Assembly: GCF_009761675.1 (NCBI RefSeq)
Contig: NZ_QUZH01000019.1
Span: forward strand, 1 to 53,867
Length of the DNA: 53,867 bases
Source of the DNA: Bhargavaea sp. CC-171006
GTDB taxonomy: Bacteria > Bacillota > Bacilli > Bacillales_A > Planococcaceae
Direction of reading: 5' to 3'
Within the stretch, counting starts at the first letter, position 1; every line of letters starts with the position of its first letter. The position numbers and the translations under genes are program-made. The notes under the pieces were generated by a model, which did not search any database, was not told the origin of the DNA, and saw only the letters and a list, made by a program, of their open reading frames with translations. Positions 1 through 8,695 of the stretch are shown piece after piece.

Positions 1-69
1 TGATATGCTCCCTTCAAAGCAGACAGAGGAAAAAACAAAACTCTGTTTACTTTGGAGGGAGCTTTTCCT

Positions 70-747
70 ATGGCTTACAAAGGATATTCTCTTGAAGAAA
101 AGATGAAGGTCATCCGAGCTTATGAGAGTGGAATCTCGAAAGCCCGACTCTGCCGGCAATTTGGATTGTCAGAAAGCACATTAAAACAGTGGCTAATCCT
201 ATATAAATCGTTTGGAGAAACCGGTCTTAAGCCCCGTTCGAGATGGAATTCTTATTCAAAGGAACTGAAGCTCTCGGCAATTAAGGATTACTTAAGCGGT
301 CGACTGACACCCAGTGAAATTGTTATCAAATACAGTATCAGCGACCGTTCTGTTTTGAGGGATTGGCTGAAAAAGTATAATGGTCATGGAGAAGTCCCCA
401 AGGGACTTAAGGAACGGAGGGATCCCATGACCAAGGGAAGGAAGACGACCTTAAAAGAGCGGGTTGAGATTGCCCAGCAATGTATCGCATCCGGCAAGGA
501 CTATCAGGGAACAGCCGAAACCTACAAGGTTTCCTATAATCAGGTCTACCAGTGGGTGAAGAAATACGAAGAAGGCCAGGAAGAGGCACTGAAGGACGGA
601 CGCGGACGCAAAAAGGCAGACGAAGAGCTGACCAGCGAGGAGCGTCTGAAGTTGGAGATCAAGCGGATTGAGAAGGAGAATGAGCGCCTTCGGGCTCAGA
701 ATGCACTCCTAAAAAAGTTGGACGAAATCGAAAGGAGGCGTTTCTAA
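70..747 (+). CDS. IS3-family transposase OrfA (DNA-binding subunit)
   Basis: This 225-residue protein is the regulatory and DNA-binding part of the IS3 transposase. It shows helix-turn-helix repeats of the type seen in IS150 OrfA: one near residues 10-40 (KARLCRQFGLSESTLKQW), a second near 70-100 and a third near 125-160. A charged, leucine-containing helix (about 185-220) probably mediates oligomerisation. ATG at 70 is preferred over an in-frame TTG at 52 because GGAGGG at 54-59 is correctly spaced from it. The frame stops at 747, but the slippery heptamer A AAA AAG at 711-717 is in phase for a -1 shift into orfB, which would give an OrfAB fusion as in other IS3 elements. Confidence 0.9.
   Translation: MAYKGYSLEEKMKVIRAYESGISKARLCRQFGLSESTLKQWLILYKSFGETGLKPRSRWNSYSKELKLSAIKDYLSGRLTPSEIVIKYSISDRSVLRDWLKKYNGHGEVPKGLKERRDPMTKGRKTTLKERVEIAQQCIASGKDYQGTAETYKVSYNQVYQWVKKYEEGQEEALKDGRGRKKADEELTSEERLKLEIKRIEKENERLRAQNALLKKLDEIERRRF
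711..717 (+). promoter_or_regulatory. Programmed -1 ribosomal frameshift site (A AAA AAG)
   Basis: The heptamer lies in phase with orfA codons (CTA AAA AAG), the canonical -1 slippery arrangement for IS3 elements. After a -1 slip the frame runs without stops into the catalytic domain. A Shine-Dalgarno-like AAAGGAGG lies just downstream at about 730. Confidence 0.8.
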
Positions 748-1625
748 GCGGGGTCCGGCAGGAAAACTGTTATCTGGCTATCCGCGAGGTCCATGAGTCG
801 GAAGGACATCCCATTGAATTATTGTGTGAACTCGCTGGCATTGGCCGATCTTCCTACTATCAATGGCTGAACCGAGTTCCCACGGAAGAAGAGCAATTGA
901 ACCAGGAACTCCTTACAGACATCCGGGAGATTCACAAGGAGCGCAAAGGCATCTACGGATACCGCCGAATGAAGATGGTACTTGAACGCAGGCATGGCCG
1001 CAAATTCAATCACAAGCGGGTATACCGCCTGATGAGACTTGGTGGAATCCAATCGGTCATCCGCCGTAAAAAGAAACGCTATTTTCTATCCACTCCGCAA
1101 CACGTGGCGGAGAACATTCTGAACCGGGAATTTCTTGCGGACAAGCCCAATCAGAAATGGGTCACGGACGTCACGGAGTTCAAGTACGGTGTTGAATCCA
1201 AGGCATACCTGAGTGCAATCCGTGACCTCCATGACGGTTCCATCGTTTCTTATGTCCTGGGCCGTTCCAACAACAATGCATTGGTATTCGAGACATTGGA
1301 TCAAGCCCTGCGGGCTGAACCAGGTGCCCAGCCGATTCTCCACAGTGACCGTGGATTCCAATACACCAGCAGGCAATTCAAGATCAAACTAGATCAGGCT
1401 GGCATCACGCAAAGCATGTCCAGGGTTGGCCGATGCATCGACAATTCGCCGATGGAGTCTTTTTGGGCTGCCTTAAAATGCGAAGAGTATTATTTGAGTA
1501 CATATCAATCGTTTGATGAGCTTAAGAACGCCGTTGATGCATATATCCGTTTTTATAACCACGACCGTCTTCAGGAACGACTAAACGGCCTCAGTCCCAT
1601 TGAATACAGGACTGAAGCCGCTTAA
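711..1625 (+). CDS. IS3-family transposase OrfB (DDE catalytic part), expressed by -1 frameshift
   Basis: The reading frame is open from the slippery site at 711 to the stop at 1625. It encodes the integrase-like catalytic domain. The DDE triad is visible: Asp in QKWVTDVTEF, Asp in LHSDRGFQYT, and Glu in SPMESFWAALK. An N-terminal HTH_21-type segment (GIYGYRRMK) precedes it. No start codon with a good ribosome binding site lies at its beginning (a TTG at 822 is the first in-frame candidate), so translation as an OrfAB fusion from base 70 is the simplest model. The frame has no internal stop or frameshift, so the protein is probably functional. Confidence 0.92.
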   Translation, partial: KKVGRNRKEAFLSGVRQENCYLAIREVHESEGHPIELLCELAGIGRSSYYQWLNRVPTEEEQLNQELLTDIREIHKERKGIYGYRRMKMVLERRHGRKFNHKRVYRLMRLGGIQSVIRRKKKRYFLSTPQHVAENILNREFLADKPNQKWVTDVTEFKYGVESKAYLSAIRDLHDGSIVSYVLGRSNNNALVFETLDQALRAEPGAQPILHSDRGFQYTSRQFKIKLDQAGITQSMSRVGRCIDNSPMESFWAALKCEEYYLSTYQSFDELKNAVDAYIRFYNHDRLQERLNGLSPIEYRTEAA

Positions 1626-1691
1626 TCAATTTTACTTATTTCCTCTGTCTGCTTGACCGGGTGCAGTTCAGATTGGACGGCGGTCTTGTTT

Positions 1692-3035
1692 TTATTCTTC
1701 GGTGGCGGATTTCATCGCCCGGTACCCGATCATATTGACGGGATCTTTCGGTGAGCCATATGGCGGGGCATAGGCCGTCTCGATTGCGGACAGGTCGTCG
1801 ACGGTGAGACGGCCCCGGATTGCGGTCGCAATCACATCGATGCGTTTGTCTGCGCCTTTTTCACCGACTGCCTGAGCGCCGTAGATGGCCCGGGTGTCCG
1901 GGTCATAGTGGACTTTCAGGACGAGTTTGCCGCTGTCCGGATAGTAGCCTGCATTCGAACGGCTTTTGTGTATGACGGTCTCGTAGTTCATGCCTTCTTT
2001 TTTAAGCATTTTTTCGGTCATGCCGGTCATCCCTGCAGTGAGGGAAAACAGTTTTGTAATCGATGTGCCGAGAAGCCCGTCCATTTCCGTGTTCCCGCCT
2101 GCCAGATGATTCGCGACGATGAAAGCAGCACGGTGTGCAGGCCAGGAAAGCGGTACTCTTTTCGGCTTGCCGGTAAACCAGTCCCGGCCTTCAGCCGCGT
2201 CACCGATTGCATAGATGTCCGGATCGTTCGTCCTCATGAACGGGTCGGTCGCAATCCCTCCGGTCGGCCCGATCTCGAGTCCTGCTTCTTTGGCCAGCAG
2301 GGTATTCGGCTCCAGTCCGACGGCGGTGGCGATAAAGTCCGCCTCCATGTGGGTCCCGTCATCCAGTGTGACGGTTCTGTCTTCAATCATCTTGAGCTCG
2401 CGCCCGAGATGGAGGGTGACGCCGTTCCGCTCCATCTCTTCCTTGAGCAGCTCCGACATGTCCTCATCCCCGATTGGCATGACATGCTCATTGTGCTCGA
2501 CAAGAGCTGTCTCAATGCCGCGGTGACGGAAGTTCTCCGCGAGTTCCACTCCGATGAAGCCGCCGCCTACGACCACGCAAGAGGCAGGCTTTTGTTCATC
2601 AAGGAAGGATCCGAATTGCTCCAAATCGCCGAAATGGCGGAGCGTGAACAGAGGAATGCCCGGCTTCCCCGGCACGGCCGGCTTGCGGGCGCGGCCGCCG
2701 GGAGAAAGCACGAGTTTGTCATACGGCAGGATGTCCGTTGTGCCTGTCTCGATATTGCAGACGTGTACTTCCTTTGCAGCCCGGTCGATTTTTGTGGCTT
2801 CATGGAGGAGGCGCACGTCAATGGATTTCTTCTCCCCGAATCCTTCCGGGGTTGCGTGTACAAGCTTATCCGCGCTGTCGATCACTCCACCCAGGACGTA
2901 TGGCATTCCGCATGTGCCAAACCCAAGCTCCGAATCTTTCCCGATCAGCGTGATATCCGCATCGGGCAGAAATCGCCGGATTTGAGAAGAAACGGTCGCC
3001 CCTCCGGCGACCGCCCCGATGACGACGATTTTCAT
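1692..3035 (-). CDS. cdr: CoA-disulfide reductase-like FAD/NAD(P)-dependent oxidoreductase
   Basis: This 447-residue flavoprotein belongs to the pyridine nucleotide-disulfide oxidoreductases with a single active-site cysteine. An N-terminal FAD-binding segment (VVIGAVAGGATVSSQ) is followed by FGTCGMPYVLGG, whose Cys42 occupies the place of the redox cysteine of CoA-disulfide reductase and NADH oxidases. An NAD(P)H-binding glycine motif (VVVGGGFIGVELAE) lies in the middle, and a second FAD motif (DPDIYAIGDAAE) and a dimerisation domain follow. The family reduces CoA disulfide or polysulfide in the cytoplasm; the exact substrate is not decided by sequence. It is the last gene of a tight minus-strand set with degV and yitU, and the IS element ends only 21 bases beyond its stop codon. 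Confidence 0.85.
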   Translation of the reverse strand: MKIVVIGAVAGGATVSSQIRRFLPDADITLIGKDSELGFGTCGMPYVLGGVIDSADKLVHATPEGFGEKKSIDVRLLHEATKIDRAAKEVHVCNIETGTTDILPYDKLVLSPGGRARKPAVPGKPGIPLFTLRHFGDLEQFGSFLDEQKPASCVVVGGGFIGVELAENFRHRGIETALVEHNEHVMPIGDEDMSELLKEEMERNGVTLHLGRELKMIEDRTVTLDDGTHMEADFIATAVGLEPNTLLAKEAGLEIGPTGGIATDPFMRTNDPDIYAIGDAAEGRDWFTGKPKRVPLSWPAHRAAFIVANHLAGGNTEMDGLLGTSITKLFSLTAGMTGMTEKMLKKEGMNYETVIHKSRSNAGYYPDSGKLVLKVHYDPDTRAIYGAQAVGEKGADKRIDVIATAIRGRLTVDDLSAIETAYAPPYGSPKDPVNMIGYRAMKSATEE

Positions 3036-3056
3036 GCAATCATCCTTTCTGGCTTT

Positions 3057-3914
3057 TTAATCCGAGTCGGGCCCGAGGAAGAACAGGGCGATGGTGCCCG
3101 GTCCGGCATGCGAGCCGATTGCGGAGCCGATCTGGTAAATCCCGACCGATTCCGGGCGGTGAGCCTCCTCGATCATCCTTTTCAGGGTGAGTGCAGCTTC
3201 CTCGTCATCTCCGTGGCTGATGGCCACATGCTGACCGGTAAAGCTGCCGCCCCTTTCTTCCATGAGACCGATCATTCTCTGAAACACTTTCTTTCGTCCC
3301 CGGTATTTCTCGATTGGCACAAGCCTGCCGTCCTCGACATGGAGGAGCGGCTTGATGTTCAGCAAACCGCCGATAAACGCGCTTGCCTTGGACAGCCTGC
3401 CGCCCTTGGCAAGGTAGTCAAGGTCTTCCACGGTGAACAGGTGGACGACCCGGTCCGCCATGGCGCGGATCGCTTCCGAGATTTCATCCCGGGTTTTGCC
3501 GGCATCCCGCATCCGCATGGCTTCCTGGACGAGCAGACCCTGTCCGAGCGAGGCACCTTTCGTGTCGATGATGACCAAATCGAGTCCAGGATAGTCTTCC
3601 ATCACTTGGTCACGGATGACGACCCCTGTGCTGTATGTACCGGACAGTTCGGAGGAGAAGGCGATATAAAGTCCTTCTTCACCGGACTCCGCCAGTTCCT
3701 TCCATCTTCTCGTGAACAGTTCCGGTGAAACCTGGGAAGTTTTTGGGCGTTCCCCGTTCCGGATCCTTCTGAAGATCGTGGAAGAATCGATTTCCGATAT
3801 GTCATCATAACTGTCTCCGCCGATCTCCACGCGGAGGGGGAGGAGGGTTACATCATGTTCCTCAAAGAATGAAAGCGGCAAATCGGATCCGCTGTCTGTG
3901 AACAGTTTCATCAT
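3057..3914 (-). CDS. DegV family fatty-acid-binding protein (YitS-like)
   Basis: This 285-residue protein starts with KLFTDSGSDLP, the DegV N-terminal signature, and carries the ligand-binding serine region SSELSGTY and the later GGRLSKASAFIGGLLNIKPLL motif. DegV/FakB proteins hold a fatty acid and present it to the FakA kinase so that exogenous acyl chains can enter phospholipid synthesis. The neighbours are yitU upstream (9 bases away) and the cdr-like gene downstream (21 bases away), so the three are probably co-transcribed. In B. subtilis yitS sits next to yitU and yitV, which supports the YitS assignment. Two consecutive ATG codons follow AAGGAGG; the second (3911) may be the true start. 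Confidence 0.88.
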   Translation of the reverse strand: MMKLFTDSGSDLPLSFFEEHDVTLLPLRVEIGGDSYDDISEIDSSTIFRRIRNGERPKTSQVSPELFTRRWKELAESGEEGLYIAFSSELSGTYSTGVVIRDQVMEDYPGLDLVIIDTKGASLGQGLLVQEAMRMRDAGKTRDEISEAIRAMADRVVHLFTVEDLDYLAKGGRLSKASAFIGGLLNIKPLLHVEDGRLVPIEKYRGRKKVFQRMIGLMEERGGSFTGQHVAISHGDDEEAALTLKRMIEEAHRPESVGIYQIGSAIGSHAGPGTIALFFLGPDSD

Positions 3915-3923
3915 TCTTCCTCC

Positions 3924-4748
3924 TTAAATCTTGCTTTCCAGCCGCAGATTCAGACGCTCTTCGAGGACCGTGGCGATGCCATCCTCATTGTTCGTGCCGG
4001 TCACTTCATCCGCGATAGACTTCAGACCGTTGATGGCATTGCCCATGGCAACCCCCGTGCCGGCGAATTCGATCATTTCATAGTCGTTGTCCTCATCTCC
4101 GAAAGCGATGATCCGCTCCTGCGGGATGTTCAGCCATTCAGAGACTTTCGAGATGCCGACCGCTTTGTTGAGGCCATGACGGATCACTTCGATGACATGC
4201 CAAGGTGCGCCCCAGCGGCGGTGGTCGATGACTTCCGCATGGACTTCCGCAAGGTGGCGGCGGATCTTTTCCTGGTCTTCGAGTTCTGGATGGATCAGAA
4301 GACTTGTCGGGTTGTCGGTCAGATAGGAGCGTAGGTCACCGACAGTCACCGATGGATCGCCCATCGTGAAAATGTTCAGCAGTTTCTCGTCATGCCGGTG
4401 GACATAGACGTCATCCATCACTTCCGCCACAACATTATGGACATTAAAATCCTGCAGCGCTTCGACAACCTCGCTGACGACCGGCAGACTGATCGGCTCA
4501 TGGAACGTTTTCCAGCTCCGGTCATCCGGATGATGGACAAAGGCCCCGTTGAAGTTGACGATCGGAACGTCCAGGTTCAGCTGCCGGTAGTAGGGCTCGC
4601 TGGCACGATACGGTCGTCCCGTTGCAATCATGACCTGGTGGCCGGCTTCTCGGGCAGCCTTCAGTGTCTGTTCCGTCTTTTTGGAAATGACTTTTTCATC
4701 GGTCAGCAGGGTGCCGTCCAAGTCTAGTACGATCAGGTGCTGTTTCAT
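3924..4748 (-). CDS. yitU: Cof-type HAD-IIB phosphatase (YitU-like)
   Basis: The 274-residue protein shows the four HAD motifs: DLDGT at residues 9-13 with nucleophile Asp9 and acid Asp11, TGR near 43-45, Lys195, and GDEDND at 217-222. A C2B-type cap domain lies between the second and third motifs. Size and layout match the Cof subfamily. B. subtilis YitU is one of the phosphatases reported for the riboflavin intermediate 5-amino-6-(5-phosphoribitylamino)uracil; transfer of that function here rests on synteny with yitS and yitV rather than on specific residues. It is the first gene of the minus-strand set and is divergent from yitV. Confidence 0.85.
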   Translation of the reverse strand: MKQHLIVLDLDGTLLTDEKVISKKTEQTLKAAREAGHQVMIATGRPYRASEPYYRQLNLDVPIVNFNGAFVHHPDDRSWKTFHEPISLPVVSEVVEALQDFNVHNVVAEVMDDVYVHRHDEKLLNIFTMGDPSVTVGDLRSYLTDNPTSLLIHPELEDQEKIRRHLAEVHAEVIDHRRWGAPWHVIEVIRHGLNKAVGISKVSEWLNIPQERIIAFGDEDNDYEMIEFAGTGVAMGNAINGLKSIADEVTGTNNEDGIATVLEERLNLRLESKI

Positions 4749-4891
4749 GTTCGATCTCCCCCTTAAGACTGAGTTTAGCCCCCATATGGAGGCTAAGTCA
4801 AAAATAGCCCATGAATCAGGCTTGCAGCCGTTCTGTTTTTGTTTTCCCGATCTGTCTGATACGATGAAAAGAAAAAATAGGAAGTGCTGTA

Positions 4892-5668
4892 ATGGAGATC
4901 AGAGAAGAACGGTGGGCGGGCATCCCGCTCCTGCATATATACCCCGAAACGGGCGGGGAATCCTCCCCGATTGCCATATTCCTTCACGGTTTCACAAGTG
5001 CCAAGGAGCACAATTTGCATTATGCATACAATATGGCCAAGCGCGGACTTCGCGTCATCCTTCCTGAAGCCCATCTCCACGGAGAGAGGGAGGAAGGGCT
5101 TGACGAGGTCCAGCTGAGCCTCCGGTTCTGGGAAATCGTGCTGACAAGCATCGAAGAAGTCGGTACTCTTAAGGAAGAAATCGGCCGCCGCTTCCCGGAT
5201 GCCGGGAAAATCGGACTTGCAGGGACATCGATGGGCGGAATCGAGACGCTAGGCTGCCTGAAGGCCTATAGCTGGATCGATTGCGCGTCAGTCATGATGG
5301 GCACACCGGGTTACGTGAATCTGGCAAAAGCCCAGATGGCCCAATATGAGTCAAAAGGATTTGAAATCCCGCTGACGGCGGAGGAACGGCGGAAGCTTTT
5401 CGATACGCTCGCAGTTTTCGACCTGACAAAGGATCGGAAAGCGCTTGGCGGAAGGCCGGTGTATTTCTGGCACGGCGAGCAGGATGAAACGGTTCCGTTC
5501 AAGCCGACAAGGAATTTTGTCGAGGCGATCCGGGAAGACTATCAGGAAGCGCCTGAAAAGCTGAAATACCGCTTTGAACGCCAGGCCGGACATGCCGTTT
5601 CCAGGACAGGAATGCTGGAATGCGCGGACTGGCTTGCAACCTATTTGAATGATGATGCAGCGGTCTGA
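4892..5668 (+). CDS. yitV: Alpha/beta hydrolase, YitV-like esterase
   Basis: This 258-residue cytoplasmic protein has an alpha/beta hydrolase layout: oxyanion-hole LHGFTSAKEH near 31-40, nucleophile elbow GTSMGG with Ser113, Asp199 in HGEQDETVPF, and His234 in AGHAVS. No signal peptide is present. The family is annotated as prolyl-oligopeptidase-like or esterase, and the natural substrate is unknown. An AGGAAG ribosome site precedes the ATG. It overlaps or abuts yitW, the same pair order as in B. subtilis. Confidence 0.87.
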   Translation: MEIREERWAGIPLLHIYPETGGESSPIAIFLHGFTSAKEHNLHYAYNMAKRGLRVILPEAHLHGEREEGLDEVQLSLRFWEIVLTSIEEVGTLKEEIGRRFPDAGKIGLAGTSMGGIETLGCLKAYSWIDCASVMMGTPGYVNLAKAQMAQYESKGFEIPLTAEERRKLFDTLAVFDLTKDRKALGGRPVYFWHGEQDETVPFKPTRNFVEAIREDYQEAPEKLKYRFERQAGHAVSRTGMLECADWLATYLNDDAAV

Positions 5669-5702
5669 TATGATGGAGACAGCAAAGAACGGAAGGGGAA
5701 TC

Positions 5703-6014
5703 ATGATGGATCAGGAGATGAAAGACAGCATCATGGGCGCGCTCGAGAACGTCATCGACCCCGAGCTCGGCATTGATATCGTGAACTTGGGCCTCGTCTA
5801 TGACGTGGACATGGATGATGCCGGCAAGGTGGATGTGACGATGACGCTGACGTCGTTGGGCTGCCCGATGGGTCCGATGATCGTTGATAACGTCAAGCGA
5901 GAATTGGCCGAACTGCCTGAGGTCAAGGAAACGGAAGTCAACATCATCTGGAGCCCGCCATGGTCGAAGGATATGATGTCGCGCTACGCGAAAATCGCGC
6001 TTGGCGTACGCTAA
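5703..6014 (+). CDS. yitW: MIP18/DUF59-family iron-sulfur assembly factor (YitW/SufT-like)
   Basis: This 103-residue protein carries the DUF59 hallmarks IDPELGIDIVNLGLVYDV and the TSLGCPMGP cysteine loop near the middle. Members of the family help mature or transfer Fe-S clusters in the cytoplasm. The start at 5703 is chosen because GAAGGGG lies just before it; an in-frame upstream ATG at 5649 would overlap yitV and has no ribosome site. Translation is probably coupled to yitV. An intrinsic terminator follows directly. Confidence 0.88.
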   Translation: MMDQEMKDSIMGALENVIDPELGIDIVNLGLVYDVDMDDAGKVDVTMTLTSLGCPMGPMIVDNVKRELAELPEVKETEVNIIWSPPWSKDMMSRYAKIALGVR

Positions 6015-6030
6015 TAAATAGCAGCAACCC

Positions 6031-6064
6031 GCCGCATGGCCTGTATGGGCCATGCGGCTTTTTC
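6031..6064 (+). terminator. Intrinsic terminator after yitW
   Basis: An 11-bp perfect stem (GCCGCATGGCC at 6031-6041 with 6048-6058) is followed by a run of T. Confidence 0.88.
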
Positions 6065-6087
6065 TGTTTTTTGCCGGCCCGTTTCAC

Positions 6088-6116
6088 TTTACCGCGTGAA
6101 GGGAATACAATATAAT
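6088..6116 (+). promoter_or_regulatory. SigA-type promoter of clpB
   Basis: TTTACC at 6088-6093 and TATAAT at 6111-6116 are separated by 17 bases. The CtsR boxes start 7 bases downstream, over the expected transcription start. Confidence 0.65.
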
Positions 6117-6122
6117 GAGTAT

Positions 6123-6155
6123 AGTCAAATAAGGTCAAAGTCAAGTAAGGTCAAC
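6123..6155 (+). promoter_or_regulatory. Tandem CtsR operator
   Basis: Two heptad pairs are read head to tail: AGTCAAA-TAA-GGTCAAA (6123-6139) and AGTCAAG-TAA-GGTCAAC (6139-6155). The first matches the known CtsR heptanucleotide repeat exactly, with its 3-base spacer. CtsR represses clp genes in Gram-positive bacteria until heat or protein stress. Confidence 0.9.
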
Positions 6156-6178
6156 TAGAGGTGTGGGGGGAATCGAAG

Positions 6179-8314
6179 ATGCAGATGAACATGCAGGAGG
6201 AAGATCAGCGCAGGCCTCTTGAAAAGTATGGGCGAAATCTGATTGATGATGTAAAGGCAGGAAAGATGGATCCGATCATCGGCCGGGACCAGGAAATCCG
6301 GGACGTGGTCAGGATTCTATCGAGGAAGACGAAAAATAACCCTGTCCTGATCGGGGAGCCCGGTGTCGGGAAGACGGCGATCGTCGAAGGACTTGCCCAG
6401 CGCATCGTGAAAAAAGATGTGCCGGAAGGGCTCAAGGACCGCCAGCTTTATGAGCTGGATATGAGTTCTCTGATAGCTGGTGCCAAGTATCGCGGTGAAT
6501 TCGAGGAACGGATGAAGGCTGTCCTCAAGCAGGTCAAAGACAGCGACGGAGAGATTATCCTCTTTATTGATGAGCTCCATACAATCGTCGGCGCGGGCAG
6601 GACGGAAGGCTCTATGGATGCAGGCAATATGCTGAAACCGATGCTGGCCCGTGGAGAGCTCCACCTGATCGGGGCGACAACGCTGGACGAATACCGGCTC
6701 TACATCGAGAAGGATGCGGCATTGGAGCGCCGGTTCCAGCAGGTGCTCGTCCAGGAACCGGATGTGGAAGATACCATCTCGATCCTCAGAGGTCTGAAGG
6801 AGCGCTTTGAGCTCCATCATGGCGTGCGGATCCATGACCGTGCACTTGTTGCAGCCGCCACGCTGTCGGATCGGTATATCACGGAGCGGTTCCTGCCGGA
6901 CAAGGCGATCGACCTTGTCGATGAGGCAAGTGCGCTGATCCGGACTGAAATTGACTCCATGCCTCAGGAACTAGACGAAGTGACCCGTCGGATCATGCAG
7001 CTGGAGATCGAAGAACAGGCGCTGATGATGGAAAAGGACGACCGGAGCAAGGCGCGCCTGGAAGATATCCGGACGGAACTTCACGAACTCAGGAGCTCAA
7101 CTGAAGACATGCGGGAGCAGTGGGAAAAAGAGAAAGAGGCCATCCGCACCGTCCAGGCGAAACGGGAGGAACTGGACCGTTACCGGCGCGAGCTGGAAGA
7201 CGCGGAAAACCGCTATGACCTGAACCGTGCGGCAGAATTGCGTCACGGCCGCATCCCTCAGGCTGAGAAGGAACTGCACGAGCTGGAAGCACCGCTGACC
7301 GCTTCCGAGAACCGGCTTCTGCGCGAGGAAGTCACAGAAGAAGAGATTGCAGACATCGTGGCGCGCTGGACGGGCATCCCTGTATCGAAACTGGTGGAGG
7401 GGGAACGGGAGAAGCTTCTCAGGCTGCATGAAACGCTTGAGAAGCGGGTCATCGGACAGGATGACGCGGTCCGCCTTGTCACGGAAGCCATCTGGCGGGC
7501 CAGGGCCGGCATCAAGGATCCTCACCGCCCGATTGGCTCATTCCTGTTCCTCGGACCGACCGGTGTCGGGAAAACAGAGCTTGCCAAGACCATTGCGGCA
7601 ACGCTGTTTGACTCGGAGGACCACTTTATACGGATTGATATGTCCGAGTACATGGAGAAGCACTCCGTCTCCAGGCTCGTCGGCGCGCCTCCAGGATATG
7701 TCGGTTTTGAAGAAGGCGGGCAGCTGACGGAAGCCGTCAGACGAAATCCGTATTCCGTCGTGCTTCTCGACGAGATCGAGAAGGCCCACCCCGATGTTTC
7801 AAACATCCTGCTACAGGCGCTGGATGACGGCCGCATCACGGACAGCCAGGGAAGAAATGTTGACTTTTCAAACACGATTATCATCATGACTTCGAACATC
7901 GGCTCTTCGCTTCTTCTCCAAATGGAAGGAGTCGAGGACCATGCAATCGAGGACGTCGTAATGGCTGAGCTGAAAAAACACTTCAAGCCTGAACTCATCA
8001 ACCGTATGGACGATATCGTCATCTTCAATTCGCTGAAGAGTGGTGCTTTCCTGAAAATCGCAAGAAAGATGATGAGTGACCTGGCAGACCGTGTCGCCAC
8101 ACAGGGAATCCGTCTTGAATTTGGTGACGGGATTGCGGAATGGATCGTGGAAGAAGGAACGGACGCCGAATTTGGCGCGCGTCCGCTCAAGCGTTTTATC
8201 CAGCGCCATGTCGAAACTGCAGTCGCGCTCGGGCTCATCCGGGGCGGTTTCAGGGAAGGCGACACAATCCGGGCCGTACTGGATGACGGCAGGGTACGCA
8301 TTGAAAAGGCGTAA
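6179..8314 (+). CDS. clpB: ClpB-type AAA+ disaggregase lacking the N-terminal domain
   Basis: This 711-residue Hsp100 ATPase has two AAA+ modules. NBD1 starts almost at the first residue, with Walker A GEPGVGKT at 59-66 and Walker [10 protein letters not shown] ClpB-type coiled-coil middle domain lies at roughly 265-395 ([18 protein letters not shown] and [14 protein letters not shown]). NBD2 has Walker [23 protein letters not shown] and Walker [12 protein letters not shown]. The long middle domain and [15 protein letters not shown] favour ClpB over ClpC or ClpE; no ClpE zinc finger is seen. The usual ClpB N-domain (about 140 residues) is absent. ATG at 6179 has GGGGGG at good spacing; the GTG at 6161 adds only six residues. 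It probably works with DnaK to reactivate aggregates. CtsR control is predicted from the operator. Confidence 0.88.
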   Translation: MQMNMQEEDQRRPLEKYGRNLIDDVKAGKMDPIIGRDQEIRDVVRILSRKTKNNPVLIGEPGVGKTAIVEGLAQRIVKKDVPEGLKDRQLYELDMSSLIAGAKYRGEFEERMKAVLKQVKDSDGEIILFIDELHTIVGAGRTEGSMDAGNMLKPMLARGELHLIGATTLDEYRLYIEKDAALERRFQQVLVQEPDVEDTISILRGLKERFELHHGVRIHDRALVAAATLSDRYITERFLPDKAIDLVDEASALIRTEIDSMPQELDEVTRRIMQLEIEEQALMMEKDDRSKARLEDIRTELHELRSSTEDMREQWEKEKEAIRTVQAKREELDRYRRELEDAENRYDLNRAAELRHGRIPQAEKELHELEAPLTASENRLLREEVTEEEIADIVARWTGIPVSKLVEGEREKLLRLHETLEKRVIGQDDAVRLVTEAIWRARAGIKDPHRPIGSFLFLGPTGVGKTELAKTIAATLFDSEDHFIRIDMSEYMEKHSVSRLVGAPPGYVGFEEGGQLTEAVRRNPYSVVLLDEIEKAHPDVSNILLQALDDGRITDSQGRNVDFSNTIIIMTSNIGSSLLLQMEGVEDHAIEDVVMAELKKHFKPELINRMDDIVIFNSLKSGAFLKIARKMMSDLADRVATQGIRLEFGDGIAEWIVEEGTDAEFGARPLKRFIQRHVETAVALGLIRGGFREGDTIRAVLDDGRVRIEKA

Positions 8315-8336
8315 CAATCAAAGTCAAAATACAAAA

Positions 8337-8366
8337 AACCGTTCCCATCAAAGGGAACGGTTCTTT
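8337..8366. terminator. Bidirectional terminator between clpB and yjzD
   Basis: A 10-bp stem, AACCGTTCCC (8337-8346) with GGGAACGGTT (8353-8362), has A residues before it and T residues after it. It can serve both convergent genes. Confidence 0.8.
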
Positions 8367-8371
8367 ATGTT

Positions 8372-8557
8372 TCACTCGTAGTCCGGCACCGGTTCTTCCG
8401 GCAAGATCATGGACATGATGAAAAGCATAACCGCGAATACGACAGAAACGATCGCTCCAAGCGCAAAGTCGAAAGGAACCGCATTGACGGAACTGACAAC
8501 GTAATTCAGGAGCGAAATAAGCAGGAACGACCAGAAAAATGTCACGATAAATTGCAT
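8372..8557 (-). CDS. yjzD: DUF2929 small membrane protein (YjzD-like)
   Basis: This 61-residue protein has two hydrophobic helices (about 3-20 and 30-53) and an acidic tail ending in PVPDYE. The start at 8557 is set by AGAGGTG eight bases upstream on the minus strand; a longer frame to 8665 has no such site and a non-membrane-like extension. B. subtilis yjzD likewise lies just upstream of fabH. Function is unknown; a membrane location is predicted. Confidence 0.75.
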   Translation of the reverse strand: MQFIVTFFWSFLLISLLNYVVSSVNAVPFDFALGAIVSVVFAVMLFIMSMILPEEPVPDYE

Positions 8558-8666
8558 AAAATTCACCTCTGAGCGGAAATATCCGAATCCATCATACCAC
8601 AGCGTCCCTACATTGCAAAAGCGGCCATTGCCACATTTTTCACCAAAATAAGATGCTATCGGCAAG

Positions 8667-8695
8667 TTGTCAAAGAACGTTCATGTATGTTAAAT
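8667..8695 (+). promoter_or_regulatory. SigA-type promoter of fabH
   Basis: TTGTCA (8667-8672) and TTAAAT (8690-8695) have a 17-base spacer. The FapR box overlaps the -10 and the predicted start. Confidence 0.6.

Larger units (their letters stand above)
1..1670 (+). mobile_element. Complete IS3-family insertion sequence (IS150-like)
   Basis: Both terminal inverted repeats are visible. The left end starts TGA at base 1 and the right end finishes TCA at base 1670. Aligned in the same orientation, the two ends share TG and CCC near the tips and then an uninterrupted AAGCAGACAGAGGAAA. Between them lie orfA and orfB in the arrangement expected of IS3 elements, linked by a -1 frameshift signal. 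The left flank is outside the window, so a target-site duplication cannot be tested. Base composition is more AT-rich than the neighbours at the left end. Both frames are open, so the element looks intact. Confidence 0.93.

Noticed and set aside
1908-3728. 606-codon open frame on the plus strand
   Set aside because: It lies opposite the cdr-like gene and degV, has no ribosome site, shows a Cys/His/Arg-rich composition without domain pattern, and is explained by codon bias of the genes on the other strand.
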